Shown here in pieces: positions 8,597 through 18,231 of a DNA stretch of 36,025 bases. This DNA comes from Caryophanales bacterium UBA6877 (lineage in GTDB: Bacteria > Bacillota_I > Bacilli_A > RFN20 > CAG-826): positions 6,952 to 42,976 of the forward strand of contig DKCJ01000013.1 of the NCBI GenBank assembly GCA_002451465.1, written 5' to 3'. The notes under the pieces were generated by a model, which saw nothing but the letters and a program-made list of their open reading frames with translations, did no database searches and had not been told where the DNA came from. How positions within the stretch are numbered: position 1 is the first letter of the stretch; every line of letters begins with the position of its first letter. The position numbers and the translations under genes were made by a program.

Positions 8597-9761
8597 TTAT
8601 TGTACCGAAGTAGGCGCTTTGAGTTATAATCATGTAGGCGAACAGCTTTGTGGTGATCATTATCAGATTGTAAAGCCTGATGAAAACACGACAGTTGTTG
8701 TTTTAGCTGATGGTTTAGGTAGTGGGGTTAAAGCTTCAATTCTTTCAACATTAACGAGCGAAATTATTTCAACAATGATTGCAAATAATTTATCGATTGA
8801 ACAATGTGTTGAAACAATCGCAGAAACTTTACCAGTTTGTAAAGAAAGAGGAATTGCTTACTCAACATTTACGATTTTAAAAATTACCAATAATAAATTT
8901 GTACAAATTTATAATTTTGATAATCCTGAACCAATTATGTTGCGAAATGGTAAAGAAAAAATTATACCTTCTTCAATGATTGAGATATGTGGTAAAAAAA
9001 TATATCGAAGTGAAATTGAAGCGCAATTATATGATGTTTTCATTTTATTAAGCGATGGTACAATACACGCAGGTCTTGGTCAATCAATGAATTTTGGTTG
9101 GGAAAGACCACAAATTGTGGATTATATGTCGGCTTTATATAATGAAAATTATAGTAGTAAAACACTTGCAACAGAGTTAGTAAGCCATTGTAATGATTTA
9201 TATGGCGGAAAACCTGGGGATGATACTACCGCTCTTGTTTTAAGAGTAAGAAAGAGAGCTCAAGTGAATCTTTTAATAGGTCCTGCAAGTACCATCGATG
9301 ATGATGGTAAAATGCTTAGTTTATTTTTTGCAAAAGAAGGTAAACATATAGTATGTGGTGGATCAACTAGTAATATGGTTGCTAAATATCTTAATAAACC
9401 ATTAATTATGGATACTGATTACGTTGATCCTGAGATTCCTCCTACTAGTTCACTTGAAGGAGTTGATCTTGTTACCGAGGGAATTATAACTATTAATAAA
9501 GTTTTGGCTTATGCAAAAAATAATTTAGCTGACAACAAAGATTACTTTGAGTGGTGTTTTAAACAAGATGGAGCAAGTCAAATTGCTAAAATCTTATTTG
9601 AAGAAGCTACCGATATTAATTTCTTTGTTGGTTGTGCGGTTAATCCAGCACATCAACAGCCGGGGGTTAAAATTAATTTCACGATTAAAATGCAGTTAAT
9701 CGATGAACTTGCCAAAACGCTTAAGATGATGGGTAAAAAAATTAAAGTAAGTTATTTTTAG
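8583..9761 (+). CDS. SpoIIE-type PP2C serine/threonine phosphatase, HydS-linked
   Basis: This 392-aa protein overlaps hydS by 14 nt in another frame, so the two are translationally coupled. The PP2C/SpoIIE core fills the first 225 residues: CGDHYQI, the metal-binding LADGLGSGVKAS, LLSDGTIHAGLG and GKPGDDTTALVLRVR. About 165 further residues form a conserved-looking extra domain (LLIGPASTIDDDGK to the end) with no recognised catalytic motif. Such phosphatases dephosphorylate Ser/Thr proteins, often anti-sigma-factor antagonists. Here the HydS PAS and helical tail are the likely controlling input, so the phosphatase would be the output of H2/redox sensing. The phosphoprotein target is not in the window. 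Confidence 0.82.
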   Translation: MIINNYCTEVGALSYNHVGEQLCGDHYQIVKPDENTTVVVLADGLGSGVKASILSTLTSEIISTMIANNLSIEQCVETIAETLPVCKERGIAYSTFTILKITNNKFVQIYNFDNPEPIMLRNGKEKIIPSSMIEICGKKIYRSEIEAQLYDVFILLSDGTIHAGLGQSMNFGWERPQIVDYMSALYNENYSSKTLATELVSHCNDLYGGKPGDDTTALVLRVRKRAQVNLLIGPASTIDDDGKMLSLFFAKEGKHIVCGGSTSNMVAKYLNKPLIMDTDYVDPEIPPTSSLEGVDLVTEGIITINKVLAYAKNNLADNKDYFEWCFKQDGASQIAKILFEEATDINFFVGCAVNPAHQQPGVKINFTIKMQLIDELAKTLKMMGKKIKVSYF

Positions 9762-9771
9762 GAGTGTAAAT

Positions 9772-11199
9772 ATGTTAAAGTTTGATACTAATGTTCAAGA
9801 ATTAAAGTATAAAGTTTTAAAAGAAGTTGCTCGTGCTTCCTTTAATGGAGATTTATTAGAAAAATATAATGAAATTCCAAAGATTATTGTTCCTGGACCA
9901 AAACCAACAATGCGTTGTTGTATTTATAAAGAAAGAGCAATTGTTTTAGAGAGAATGAAACTTGCTACCGGCGGTAATAAAAATGATAAAAACGTTGTTG
10001 AAGTTTTAAATATTGCTTGTGATGAATGTCCAGTTGGTGGATATACTGTTACACACAATTGTCGTGGTTGTATTGCTCATAGATGTGAAAAAGCATGTTT
10101 AAGACATTGCATTACCTTCGATCCTGAAACTAGACAAGCAAAGATTGATAAAACTAGATGTGTAAACTGCGGACTTTGTGCTAAAGCTTGCCAATATGGT
10201 GCAATTCTTAACTTTAAAAGACCTTGTGAATCTGCTTGTAAAGTCGGAGCAATTTCTATGGGTGAAGATTTCGCTGCTAAAATTAATGATGAAAAATGTA
10301 TTCAATGCGGGAGTTGTGTTTCGCAATGTCCATTCGGCGCAATTATGGATAAATCATATATTGTTGATGTAATTAATATGTTAAAAGACAGTGATTTCAG
10401 TAAAAAATATAATGTTTATGCGATTGTTGCTCCATCTATTTCAAGTCAATTTAAATATGCTACTTTAGGTCAAGTTGTTACTGCAATAAAACAACTTGGA
10501 TTCCATAGCGTTGTTGAAGCTGCATTAGGTGCTGATATGGTAGCCTATAGTGAAGCTCATGAATTAGCTGAAAAGAAGAGATTAACATCTTCTTGCTGCC
10601 CAGTATTTGTAACCTATATTAAGAAAAAATATCCAGATCTTGTTCCTTATATTTCTTCGAATTTATCACCAATGGCAGCTATTGCTCAATATTTAAAAAA
10701 GACTGATCCAACTTGTAAAACTGTCTTTATTGGGCCTTGCATTGGAAAGAAAGCTGAAATTCAAAATGAGAGAGTTAAACCAATCGTTGATCAAGTTTTA
10801 ACTTTTGAAGAATTACAAGCTTTGATTGATAGTAGAGATATTGACGCAAGTAAACTTGAAGAGAATAAACTTGACAACGCTTCATATTATGGAAGAATTT
10901 TTGCAAGATGTGGTGGTTTGTCAGATGCTGTTAAAGAAGCATTGAAAGAAGCCAATATTAATTTTGAAGTTAAAGGTTTAGCTTGTGATGGAATTGCAAA
11001 TTGTAAAGCCGCACTCGATAAATTTAAACTTCCAAATAGCGATATTAACTTTGTTGAAGGCATGGCTTGTGTTAATGGTTGTATTGGTGGCCCATGCTGC
11101 TTAACTCATGAATTTAGAGATAAAGCAGAAGTCGATAAATATGGTAAAGAAGCTAAAGAAAAAACCATTCTTGATGCTATAAAAGTTGTAAGCGATTAA
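9772..11199 (+). CDS. Catalytic [FeFe] hydrogenase, group-B-like
   Basis: The 475-aa enzyme has a cysteine-rich N-terminal region (CDECP, then NCRGCIAHRCEKAC) and ferredoxin-type [4Fe-4S] motifs (RCVNCGLCAKAC and KCIQCGSCVSQCP). The H-cluster domain has L1 SSCCPVF (C275, C276), L2 IGPCIGKK (C323) and L3 MACVNGCIGG (C433, C437). These loops match the monomeric group B [FeFe] hydrogenases of Clostridia rather than group A. It should reduce protons to H2 with electrons from reduced ferredoxin in the cytoplasm. GGAGTG precedes the ATG. It is the last gene of the operon. The maturases HydE, HydF and HydG needed to build the H-cluster are not in the window. Confidence 0.9.
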   Translation: MLKFDTNVQELKYKVLKEVARASFNGDLLEKYNEIPKIIVPGPKPTMRCCIYKERAIVLERMKLATGGNKNDKNVVEVLNIACDECPVGGYTVTHNCRGCIAHRCEKACLRHCITFDPETRQAKIDKTRCVNCGLCAKACQYGAILNFKRPCESACKVGAISMGEDFAAKINDEKCIQCGSCVSQCPFGAIMDKSYIVDVINMLKDSDFSKKYNVYAIVAPSISSQFKYATLGQVVTAIKQLGFHSVVEAALGADMVAYSEAHELAEKKRLTSSCCPVFVTYIKKKYPDLVPYISSNLSPMAAIAQYLKKTDPTCKTVFIGPCIGKKAEIQNERVKPIVDQVLTFEELQALIDSRDIDASKLEENKLDNASYYGRIFARCGGLSDAVKEALKEANINFEVKGLACDGIANCKAALDKFKLPNSDINFVEGMACVNGCIGGPCCLTHEFRDKAEVDKYGKEAKEKTILDAIKVVSD

Positions 11200-11202
11200 T
11201 TT

Positions 11203-11238
11203 AAAAGTCATCGACATAGTTCGATGACTTTTTGTTTT
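11203..11238 (+). terminator. Rho-independent terminator of the hydrogenase operon
   Basis: A perfect 12-bp stem (AAAAGTCATCGA at 11203-11214, complement at 11221-11232) with loop CATAGT is followed by a T-rich tail. It starts 4 nt after the last stop codon of the operon. Confidence 0.95.
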
Positions 11239-11326
11239 ATGTTTTATTTGCCTTTCTTATTTAGGTTTTAATAGTATAAAATTATTATTGTACAAAAAGA
11301 ATAAATATAATAAATGGAGCTATTGT

Positions 11327-13702
11327 ATGGATAAGAAATTACTTGATAAATTGACTTTAGAAGAAAAATGTTATTTTTTAAGTGGAGCAAATAAATGGGA
11401 AACCATAGCACTTGATAAGATTAATTTAAGATCTTTTTATATGAGTGATGGTCCATATGGTATAAGAAAAGAGACCGAAGATGGATATTTAGATCAAGCA
11501 ACGAGTGTATTATCTACTGCTTTTCCTACTTCAGTTGTTTTAGGCTCTACATGGAATAAAGATTTAGCATATAAATATGGAGATGTCTTAGCAAAAGAAG
11601 CAAAACATTTTAATGTTGATATGATTTTAGGTCCTGGTATCAGTTTAAAAAGGAGCCCACTTTGTGGTAGAAATTTTGAATATTTTTCAGAGGACCCATA
11701 TCTTAGTGGAATAATTGGAACAAATTATATTAAGGGTGTTCAAAGTAATAATATTGGTTGTTCATTAAAACATTTTGCGTGTAATAATCAAGAAACTTAT
11801 CGTTCACTAATCGATGAAGTAGTAGATGAAAGAGCTTTAAGAGAAATTTATCTAAAAGGTTTTGAAATTGCAGTAAAAAATAGTGAACCTACATCTATTA
11901 TGACAAGTTATAATCGTTTAAACGGTGTCTTTACAAGCAATAACAAAAGCTTATTAACAGATATTGCAAGAAAAGAATGGGGATTTAAAGGCTTTTTTGT
12001 CAGTGATTGGGGTGGTTGCGCTTCACGTTTAGAGGCTTTAAAAGCAGGAGAAGAACTTGAAATGCCAAATAGTGGAAAGAAAGCTCCTGAAATGTTAATT
12101 GATGCGGTTAAAAATGGTGAAATATCCATTGATTTAATAAATGAAAGAGTTGAAAAATTATATGATTCAATAATGCCAATTATTTCTAAACGCGAGCCAA
12201 ACTTTAAATGTAATTTTGATGATAGTCATAAAATTTCAAAAGCTGTATCTGATGAAGGTATGGTTTTATTAAAAAATGAAGATAATATTTTACCTTTAAA
12301 AAAAGAAGACAAAGTTCTTTTTGTTGGTGATTTTTTTGAAAAAGACAAATTTGAAGGTTCTGGATCTAGTAAAGTTAATGCAAGAAAAATAGTTGGACTT
12401 AAAAAGGCTTTAGGTAGTCTTTATAATGTTGAATATGTAAAAGGTTATGATTTAGAAAAAAAGGCCGATACCGCACTAGAAAATGAATGTTTAGATAAAG
12501 TTAAAGATGCTCAAAAAATAATATATTTAATGGGTTTAAAAGAATTTGATGAATCAGAAAATTATGATAGAACAACTTTATCTTTACCCGAAAATCAAAT
12601 TACCTTATTAAAGAAAATTATTAAATTAAACAAGAATATTATTGTAATTTTATTTAATGGTTCGCCAGTTGAGATGCCATTTATTAATGATGTAAAAGCA
12701 ATATTAGAGGCGTATTTAGCTGGAGAAGCATATGGAGAAAGTATAGTAGATATTTTATATGGAAAAATAAATCCAAGTGGACGTCTTGCAGAAACTTTCC
12801 CAATAAGTTTAAAAGACACGCCATGTTATAAATATTTTCCAGGTGGAACAAATGCTTCTTATTATAAAGAATCTATTTTTGTTGGATATAGATATTATTC
12901 AAGTTTTAATAAAAAAACTTTATTCCCATTTGGTTATGGCCTAAGTTATGCAAATTTTGAATATCGAAGTTTAAATATAAATATAAAGAAAGATACAATT
13001 GCCGTTTCTTGTAAGGTAAAGAACGTTAGTGATATTAGTGGAAAAGAGGTTGTTGAGATATATGTTGGAGGACCAAGAACAACAGTTTTTAAACCTTTAA
13101 AAGAATTAAAAGATTTTTCAAAAATTGAACTTAAACCAGGCGAAGAAAAACAAGTTTATATTGAAATACCTATAGAAAATTTAAAGTATTTTAATATTAA
13201 TGAAAAAAGATGGGTACTTGAAAAAGGTATATATAAATTTTATGTTGGTGGTGATAGTGAAAATGCTAAATTAGAAAAAGAAATTTATATAAATTCTAAA
13301 GATTTAGTGCCTTCACCATACTATAAATCGACTTTAAGTTCTTATTATAATGGTCGCATAAATAAGGTTAAAAATAGTGAATTTAGTATTTTATTAGGTA
13401 AGAAGCTACCTAAATTAAATGCACCTCTTTTTAAAGCGACAGAAAATTCATGTTTTAAAACATGTAGGCATAGTTTAATTGGTAGAATTGTTTATAAAAA
13501 GATTTCTTCTATTGAATCGATAAAAAATGATCGTTCAACCTTAGAATATGCGTTAACAACTCCTTTTAGAGAAATTTTCTTATTTGCAGGAGATAAAATT
13601 AGCAAAGAAGAACAAGCGATTGTCTTAAAAGTAATGAATGGCAAAATAAGTAGAAAAAATATTAAAAAATTTATGGAAATTTTGCAAAAGATTACTAATT
13701 AA
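11327..13702 (+). CDS. Glycoside hydrolase family 3 beta-glucosidase
   Basis: The ATG at 11327 is preferred because GGAG (11316-11319) sits at proper distance and the product (791 aa) begins right before LTLEEKCYFLSG, the usual GH3 start. A TTG 13 codons upstream has no site. Domains: (beta/alpha)8 barrel with SLKHFACNNQE and the nucleophile region VSDWGG (D227 predicted); alpha/beta sandwich with VLLKNEDNILPL and GSGSSKVNA; fibronectin-III-like domain with VVEIYVGG and LKPGEEKQVYIEI; and a C-terminal extension common in Firmicutes GH3 enzymes. There is no signal peptide, so it acts in the cytoplasm, probably on imported beta-glucosides. Its stop is 1 nt from that of the convergent DUF2804 gene. 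Confidence 0.92.
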   Translation: MDKKLLDKLTLEEKCYFLSGANKWETIALDKINLRSFYMSDGPYGIRKETEDGYLDQATSVLSTAFPTSVVLGSTWNKDLAYKYGDVLAKEAKHFNVDMILGPGISLKRSPLCGRNFEYFSEDPYLSGIIGTNYIKGVQSNNIGCSLKHFACNNQETYRSLIDEVVDERALREIYLKGFEIAVKNSEPTSIMTSYNRLNGVFTSNNKSLLTDIARKEWGFKGFFVSDWGGCASRLEALKAGEELEMPNSGKKAPEMLIDAVKNGEISIDLINERVEKLYDSIMPIISKREPNFKCNFDDSHKISKAVSDEGMVLLKNEDNILPLKKEDKVLFVGDFFEKDKFEGSGSSKVNARKIVGLKKALGSLYNVEYVKGYDLEKKADTALENECLDKVKDAQKIIYLMGLKEFDESENYDRTTLSLPENQITLLKKIIKLNKNIIVILFNGSPVEMPFINDVKAILEAYLAGEAYGESIVDILYGKINPSGRLAETFPISLKDTPCYKYFPGGTNASYYKESIFVGYRYYSSFNKKTLFPFGYGLSYANFEYRSLNINIKKDTIAVSCKVKNVSDISGKEVVEIYVGGPRTTVFKPLKELKDFSKIELKPGEEKQVYIEIPIENLKYFNINEKRWVLEKGIYKFYVGGDSENAKLEKEIYINSKDLVPSPYYKSTLSSYYNGRINKVKNSEFSILLGKKLPKLNAPLFKATENSCFKTCRHSLIGRIVYKKISSIESIKNDRSTLEYALTTPFREIFLFAGDKISKEEQAIVLKVMNGKISRKNIKKFMEILQKITN

Positions 13703-13703
13703 A

Positions 13704-14726
13704 TTACCATTTATTGGTTACTTTTTCAGCCATACCTAAAGCATCAATAAATTTGATGCTTTTTTTCTTATATTTAATTTCGCCATTAAAATAGCCAAAA
13801 ACTTGATGTTGAAGAGAAGATAAAATAAATAAATTTATATTATTATTACGGTTAACAATCGGAGTGAATGTTAAATTAATATCACCTTTTTCACTAATTA
13901 TTTTCCAAGGTTCTTTATATAAATACTCGCCTTTTTCATCTCTAGGAATTAAAAATTGTACATCATTTAATTTAAAAGCTTCATCGTTTAAAAAAGCCAT
14001 ATTTTCAGATGCAGCACTTGTATCACCAAATCCATAACCTAAATTGAAACCTTTATAATTCCCTTCTTTATCTTTAGTCGATAAAGAAGCCCAATACAAA
14101 GTGTTATTATATGTCCAAACACCTCTTCCCCAATCTAAAACGCCAAGTGCGTTTTTAAAAGTATACTCACTTCCACCAATGTGGAAGGTTCCATTACAAA
14201 CTAAATTGTTTATTTTTTGATTATAATAAAAATGTTTTGGTTTTCTAAATGGAGTTGCTATAACCATGGATTTATTAGTTGCACGAGTTACTATAAAGTC
14301 ACATCTAAAATCACTATATTTAGTAAAATTCTTTAAATAGCAAACAAGATGTCTTTCGCTTCCATCATTATAAAATTGAAAATTGAAATTTTTGCTTTTA
14401 TATATGACATTTCCTTTATTTGATGAGGATGGGAAATGAACTTTTCCAAATGTAAAAAAATTCATTACACTTTTTGATATATGTTTTTTAAATTTAAAAT
14501 CCATAAAGTCAACACTAACAAGTGACATATATGAATTGTCAGCAATTGTTAATCCGATAGCGTATTCTTCATTTAAAAATAAATAATAATCCCATTCTTT
14601 AATACGGGTTTTTAAACCTTTAATATCCTTACGATTATATTCACGAACTAAATCGTAATTAAAACCACATTCTTTTAACTCGCCTTTATTATCAAGCAAT
14701 TTTCCTTCCGTTAAAATTTTATCCAT
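13704..14726 (-). CDS. DUF2804 family protein
   Basis: This 340-aa protein matches the DUF2804 pattern of conserved aromatic and glycine blocks: GVLDWGRGVWTYNNTLYWAS, then FNLGYGFGDTSAASENM and AFKLNDVQF. The family has no established function. It is predicted to be a soluble beta-rich protein; no signal peptide or membrane segment is seen. AAAGGA precedes the ATG. It is the last gene of a three-gene minus-strand operon behind an iron alcohol dehydrogenase, with a 12-nt gap. The convergent GH3 gene ends 1 nt away, with no terminator hairpin between them. Confidence 0.75.
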   Translation of the reverse strand: MDKILTEGKLLDNKGELKECGFNYDLVREYNRKDIKGLKTRIKEWDYYLFLNEEYAIGLTIADNSYMSLVSVDFMDFKFKKHISKSVMNFFTFGKVHFPSSSNKGNVIYKSKNFNFQFYNDGSERHLVCYLKNFTKYSDFRCDFIVTRATNKSMVIATPFRKPKHFYYNQKINNLVCNGTFHIGGSEYTFKNALGVLDWGRGVWTYNNTLYWASLSTKDKEGNYKGFNLGYGFGDTSAASENMAFLNDEAFKLNDVQFLIPRDEKGEYLYKEPWKIISEKGDINLTFTPIVNRNNNINLFILSSLQHQVFGYFNGEIKYKKKSIKFIDALGMAEKVTNKW

Positions 14727-14738
14727 AATATTTTTCCT

Positions 14739-15944
14739 TTACTTTTTCATAAGTGATTCATAAATTTCTTTAAAATCTTGTTCATTAAATAAAACTGGAC
14801 ATGGATATAATGGAACAGCTTCTTTATATGAAGCATAAGCTAGATTATATAGATCCTCTTTTTTGATTTCTTTAATGTATGTTGGCAAATTAAATGTTTC
14901 ATTTAATTTTTCAATCCAATTAATAAAAGTTGTTGCATTAGTTAAATTAGAATTTTTACGTTTTCCTATACCAATATGGATAGCTAAATTCGACATTTTT
15001 TTAATGCCTTTACCTTTATTTTTGTAGATATTTAATATTTTAGGAAGAACAATTGCATTTAAATATCCATGAGGTAAGTTGTATATTCCCCCTAAAGCAT
15101 GAGCAATTGCGTGAACATTCCCAACCATGCTTCGAGTAAAAGCTTTTCCCGCTAAAAAGGATGCTTTTAACATATTTCCTTTAGCTGTTAAATTATTTTT
15201 ATCTTTATAGCCATCTAATAAATTTTCTTTAATAAGTTTTATTGCTTCAAAAGAATATTTTCTTGTTTTTATAGTAGTATCTATATTTAAATAAGCTTCA
15301 ATTGCATGTGTTAATGCATCCATTCCAGTTGTAGCGAATACTAAAGGAGGAAGGTCTTTTAAAAGTTCTTTGTCTAAAAAAGCATATTTAGGAACAAGTT
15401 TCATTGATTCAATAGGAAATTTAGCCCCGGTTTTTTCGTTTCTAATAACGGCGGCAATTGTTGTTTCGCTCCCAGTTCCTGAAGTAGTTGGAAAAGCAAC
15501 CATCAAAGGAAGAGAATGTCGTACTTTAAATAAACCCTTAAATTTTTCAATCGATCCATTATTTTTAACTAAAACTCCTATAGTTTTAGCGCAATCCATA
15601 ACACTTCCGCCACCAATTGCGATAATTCCATTACAACCATTTTCTAAATAAATTTTTTTACCATCATAAACATTTTTAAATGTTGGATTTGGCGTTATAT
15701 CTAAATATTTTATATATTCAATATTTGCTTTTTTAAGTGCAGATTCACAATTTGCTAGGAGTCCAAATTTAGAAATATTATAGTCGCTCACTAATAAAAT
15801 CTTACGAATTTTCTTTTTATTTAATACATTAATTAAGTCGTCGTATTTAGTAAGAACTTTTGGCTCTGGCCAATATAGAAAAAATTGGGCAAAAGCTAAT
15901 GAATAGTTAAAGCATCTTATAAAAAAGCATTGTATAGGTTTCAT
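14739..15944 (-). CDS. Iron-containing alcohol dehydrogenase
   Basis: The 401-aa protein has the group III Fe-ADH fold: NAD(P)-binding IAIGGGSVMDCAKTIG, PTTSGTGSETT, and metal ligands D209, H213, H278 and H292 in TTGMDALTHAIEAY and NVHAIAHALGGIYNLPHG. Length is typical for a single-domain butanol or propanediol dehydrogenase-like enzyme. The substrate cannot be read from sequence. TAGGAGA precedes the ATG, which overlaps the upstream gene by 4 nt (15941-15944), so the two are translationally coupled. It is unrelated in position to adhE and may handle another aldehyde. Confidence 0.9.
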   Translation of the reverse strand: MKPIQCFFIRCFNYSLAFAQFFLYWPEPKVLTKYDDLINVLNKKKIRKILLVSDYNISKFGLLANCESALKKANIEYIKYLDITPNPTFKNVYDGKKIYLENGCNGIIAIGGGSVMDCAKTIGVLVKNNGSIEKFKGLFKVRHSLPLMVAFPTTSGTGSETTIAAVIRNEKTGAKFPIESMKLVPKYAFLDKELLKDLPPLVFATTGMDALTHAIEAYLNIDTTIKTRKYSFEAIKLIKENLLDGYKDKNNLTAKGNMLKASFLAGKAFTRSMVGNVHAIAHALGGIYNLPHGYLNAIVLPKILNIYKNKGKGIKKMSNLAIHIGIGKRKNSNLTNATTFINWIEKLNETFNLPTYIKEIKKEDLYNLAYASYKEAVPLYPCPVLFNEQDFKEIYESLMKK

Positions 15945-16408
15945 TTTTTATCTCCTAATTGTCTAATATATTTAATTGAATTTAGTTGCCCACTAATTTT
16001 AATATAATCCTTTATATAACCAATAAAATATTTGTTATTTTTGGTTTTTATAGTTAGTGCTCCAGCATCATGAAGAAAAATTGAGAAAAAAGAAATAGTA
16101 ATAGTGGAATCTTCTAAATCATTTATATTTATTGATATTGTTTTATTTTTAGATCTATAAAGATATATATTATTTTTGTCTATTGATATTAATATTTTTG
16201 GTCTTAAAAGATAATTTATTATTAAATAAATTAATACTAAGTCAAAAACAATAAATATAATGGATGTAGTTAAGTATGGCCAATATTCTTTGATTTTAAA
16301 TACTGGTATAAACATGACTACTGCGATAAAACTACATACAATAAAAGCACCAATATATGCATAAATATAATTAGTTGCTTTTTTAGCTAAAATTTGTTTT
16401 TCATTCAT
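15941..16408 (-). CDS. Small membrane protein with two N-terminal TM segments and a soluble beta-rich tail
   Basis: The 155-aa protein has two hydrophobic segments at about residues 17-36 and 46-68, followed by a tail (PKILISIDKNNIYLYRS, then ALTIKTKNNKYFIGYI) whose pattern recalls bacterial PH-like/YcxB-type tails. The function is unknown. It overlaps the Fe-ADH gene by 4 nt and opens the operon. There is no Shine-Dalgarno sequence; a TAAAAT hexamer sits 6 nt before the ATG, see the separate promoter entry. Confidence 0.7.
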   Translation of the reverse strand: MNEKQILAKKATNYIYAYIGAFIVCSFIAVVMFIPVFKIKEYWPYLTTSIIFIVFDLVLIYLIINYLLRPKILISIDKNNIYLYRSKNKTISININDLEDSTITISFFSIFLHDAGALTIKTKNNKYFIGYIKDYIKISGQLNSIKYIRQLGDKK

Positions 16409-16420
16409 AAAAATATTTTA
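16409..16420 (-). promoter_or_regulatory. Candidate leaderless promoter of the minus-strand Fe-ADH operon
   Basis: On the minus strand, TAAAAT is followed by six bases (ATTTTT) and then the ATG at 16408. No purine-rich ribosome site lies between. The start of transcription would fall at or next to the start codon. The -35 region is weak. Confidence 0.45.
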
Positions 16421-16514
16421 CTATTTAAAAAATATTTTTAACACTTTTTATTAAAGAAAATAATATAAGTTATTTAAAATAGAGCATTATATATAGGAAA
16501 TTTGAGTGTTTAAT

Positions 16515-17882
16515 TTAATATAAATTTTCTTTTTTATTTTTCTTATCTAATATTAAGTAAAATACAAAAAGTAAAATTAAAGAAAATAAAGCAGCAAAAA
16601 CAAGACCTAAACCTATATTAAAAAGGCTTGGTGTCATTACATAAGTTGCTAAATAACAATAAGGTTCTTTAATTAAAAATATTGTTAATAATGTTTGAAC
16701 CATAATAAAAGTTGTTTTTCTATATCCACTTAAAAAACCAGATAAACAATAAGATATTGAAAATATAAAACACTCTAACGAAGTTGCCTTTAAAAATATT
16801 CCAGAATCTTTTATTGCTTCTTTTGCACTTTCAACTGTTGAATCCATAAAGATTATGGATAAATTTTCACCAAAGAAGAAAAGTATTATCGCCATTATTA
16901 AACCTAAAGATGAAGATAAAATTAATCCGGATTTTAATATCTTTTTTGTTCTTAAATAGTTTTTTGCGCCAACATTTTGTGCTGTTATTGTTGAGATAGC
17001 TTGTAAAAATGTATTAGGTATTAAAAGAACAAAAACAATAAGTTTTTCAGCGATTCCAACACCAGATGATGCTGCGAGTCCGAGTACATTAACAAAGCCA
17101 AAAAGTAACAAATAAGAGACTTCATTAAAGAAATCTTGAACGCCAATTGGGGCTCCTATTTTCATTATTTCTTTAAACGAGTTTACGTCAAACCTCATAT
17201 CGTTTTTATTAAAATTAAAACCAATTTTTTTAATTTTAATATATATTAACGAAAAAATTACGCTCATAGCTTGAGAGAAAATGGTTGCGATAGCGGCCCC
17301 TTTAGCGCCCATTCCATAATATTTTATTAAGATGTAATCGGTGATGATATTTATTATTGAAGCAATAAAAACAAACAAAAGTGGTGATCTAGAGTTTCCA
17401 CAACCTTTTAAAATAGAACTAATTAAATTATAAAGAACTATGAATATCAAACCACCCCCACATATTTGAATATAGGAGATTGTTCCATCAAGTGCTTCTT
17501 TTGGGGTATGCATATATAAAGCTATAGGTTTAGCTAAAAAGAAAATAATTAAACTAAGGAAAAAACCAAATATAAGAAAAATAATTGTACCGGTGACAAT
17601 TATTTTTTTAGCACCTAAAACATTTTTTTCGCCAATATTTTTAGCTAAAAGAACACTAATACCAGTTGATAGCCCACTTATTAAACCTAGAAAAATTAAA
17701 ATTGTTTGACTGCCAATTGCAACAGACGAAACATCGTTAGTTGATGCAAATTGTCCAACCATCCAAAGATCGACAGCACTATAAAAAGCTTGCAAAAAAA
17801 GTGCTAATAAAATAGGTGTCGCAAATTTTATTAGCACTTTATAAGAATTACCATACAAAAAATCTTTTAATTCTAAAGTCAT
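16515..17882 (-). CDS. MATE family efflux transporter
   Basis: The start at 17882 gives 455 aa, the normal MATE length, opening with MTLELKDFLYGNSYKVLIKF; a GGTGG site lies 5 nt upstream. The frame extends to a TTG at 17963, but that adds 27 residues with no family match. About twelve membrane segments are seen, with FATPILLALFLQAFYSAVDLWMVGQF as the first and the repeat GAPIGVQDFFNEVSYLLLFGFV starting the second half. These transporters export cationic drugs or metabolites with Na+ or H+ antiport. The substrate is unknown. The gene stands alone. Confidence 0.9.
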   Translation of the reverse strand: MTLELKDFLYGNSYKVLIKFATPILLALFLQAFYSAVDLWMVGQFASTNDVSSVAIGSQTILIFLGLISGLSTGISVLLAKNIGEKNVLGAKKIIVTGTIIFLIFGFFLSLIIFFLAKPIALYMHTPKEALDGTISYIQICGGGLIFIVLYNLISSILKGCGNSRSPLLFVFIASIINIITDYILIKYYGMGAKGAAIATIFSQAMSVIFSLIYIKIKKIGFNFNKNDMRFDVNSFKEIMKIGAPIGVQDFFNEVSYLLLFGFVNVLGLAASSGVGIAEKLIVFVLLIPNTFLQAISTITAQNVGAKNYLRTKKILKSGLILSSSLGLIMAIILFFFGENLSIIFMDSTVESAKEAIKDSGIFLKATSLECFIFSISYCLSGFLSGYRKTTFIMVQTLLTIFLIKEPYCYLATYVMTPSLFNIGLGLVFAALFSLILLFVFYLILDKKNKKENLY

Positions 17883-17949
17883 TAAACCACCAACATTATT
17901 AAATTTTACAAAAATGATGTTTTTTGTCAAAGAAGACACTTTAAAAACT

Positions 17950-18231
17950 TTATTTATCTCCAATTTTTGAGACTATTAGATTAGCAATATATTCAGCATT
18001 TTCCACTGTTTTAACATCTAAGCAAATCTGTTGATGTTTTATAATCTGATATCCATCGCTAGTGACTAAATAATTTAGAAACCATAAATATGAGTCTTCA
18101 GTCTTTTTACTATCCTTATCGAATTTTATCTTTCGTGTTTCTGCAAGATTTTCATATAAACTATTTTCACTATAAAGTCTACGGCATAAAGTTATTGAAG
18201 AATTGCTACTTAAATTGAATTTAATATAAAT
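17950..18231 (-). pseudogene. Startless ORF, possible gene remnant
   Basis: On the minus strand a frame stays open for 93 codons between two stops. It reads like real protein (for example SLYENLAETRKIKFDKDSKK, then DSYLWFLNYLVTSDGYQIIK and a TVENAEYIANLIVSKIGDK end), but it has no ATG, GTG or TTG near its beginning. The upstream end runs into the large palindrome at 18230-18284. The most likely reading is the 3' remnant of a gene whose 5' part was lost; a small gene with a rare ATT start is possible. The family is not recognised. Confidence 0.45.

Noticed and set aside
15370..15651. 93-codon plus-strand ORF opposite the Fe-ADH gene
   Set aside because: It is antisense to a clearly conserved enzyme and has no family features; it is a shadow of that gene.
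17883..17963. N-terminal extension of the MATE protein to a TTG at 17963
   Set aside because: The ATG at 17882 gives normal family length and has a GGTGG site; the extension has no match to MATE proteins.
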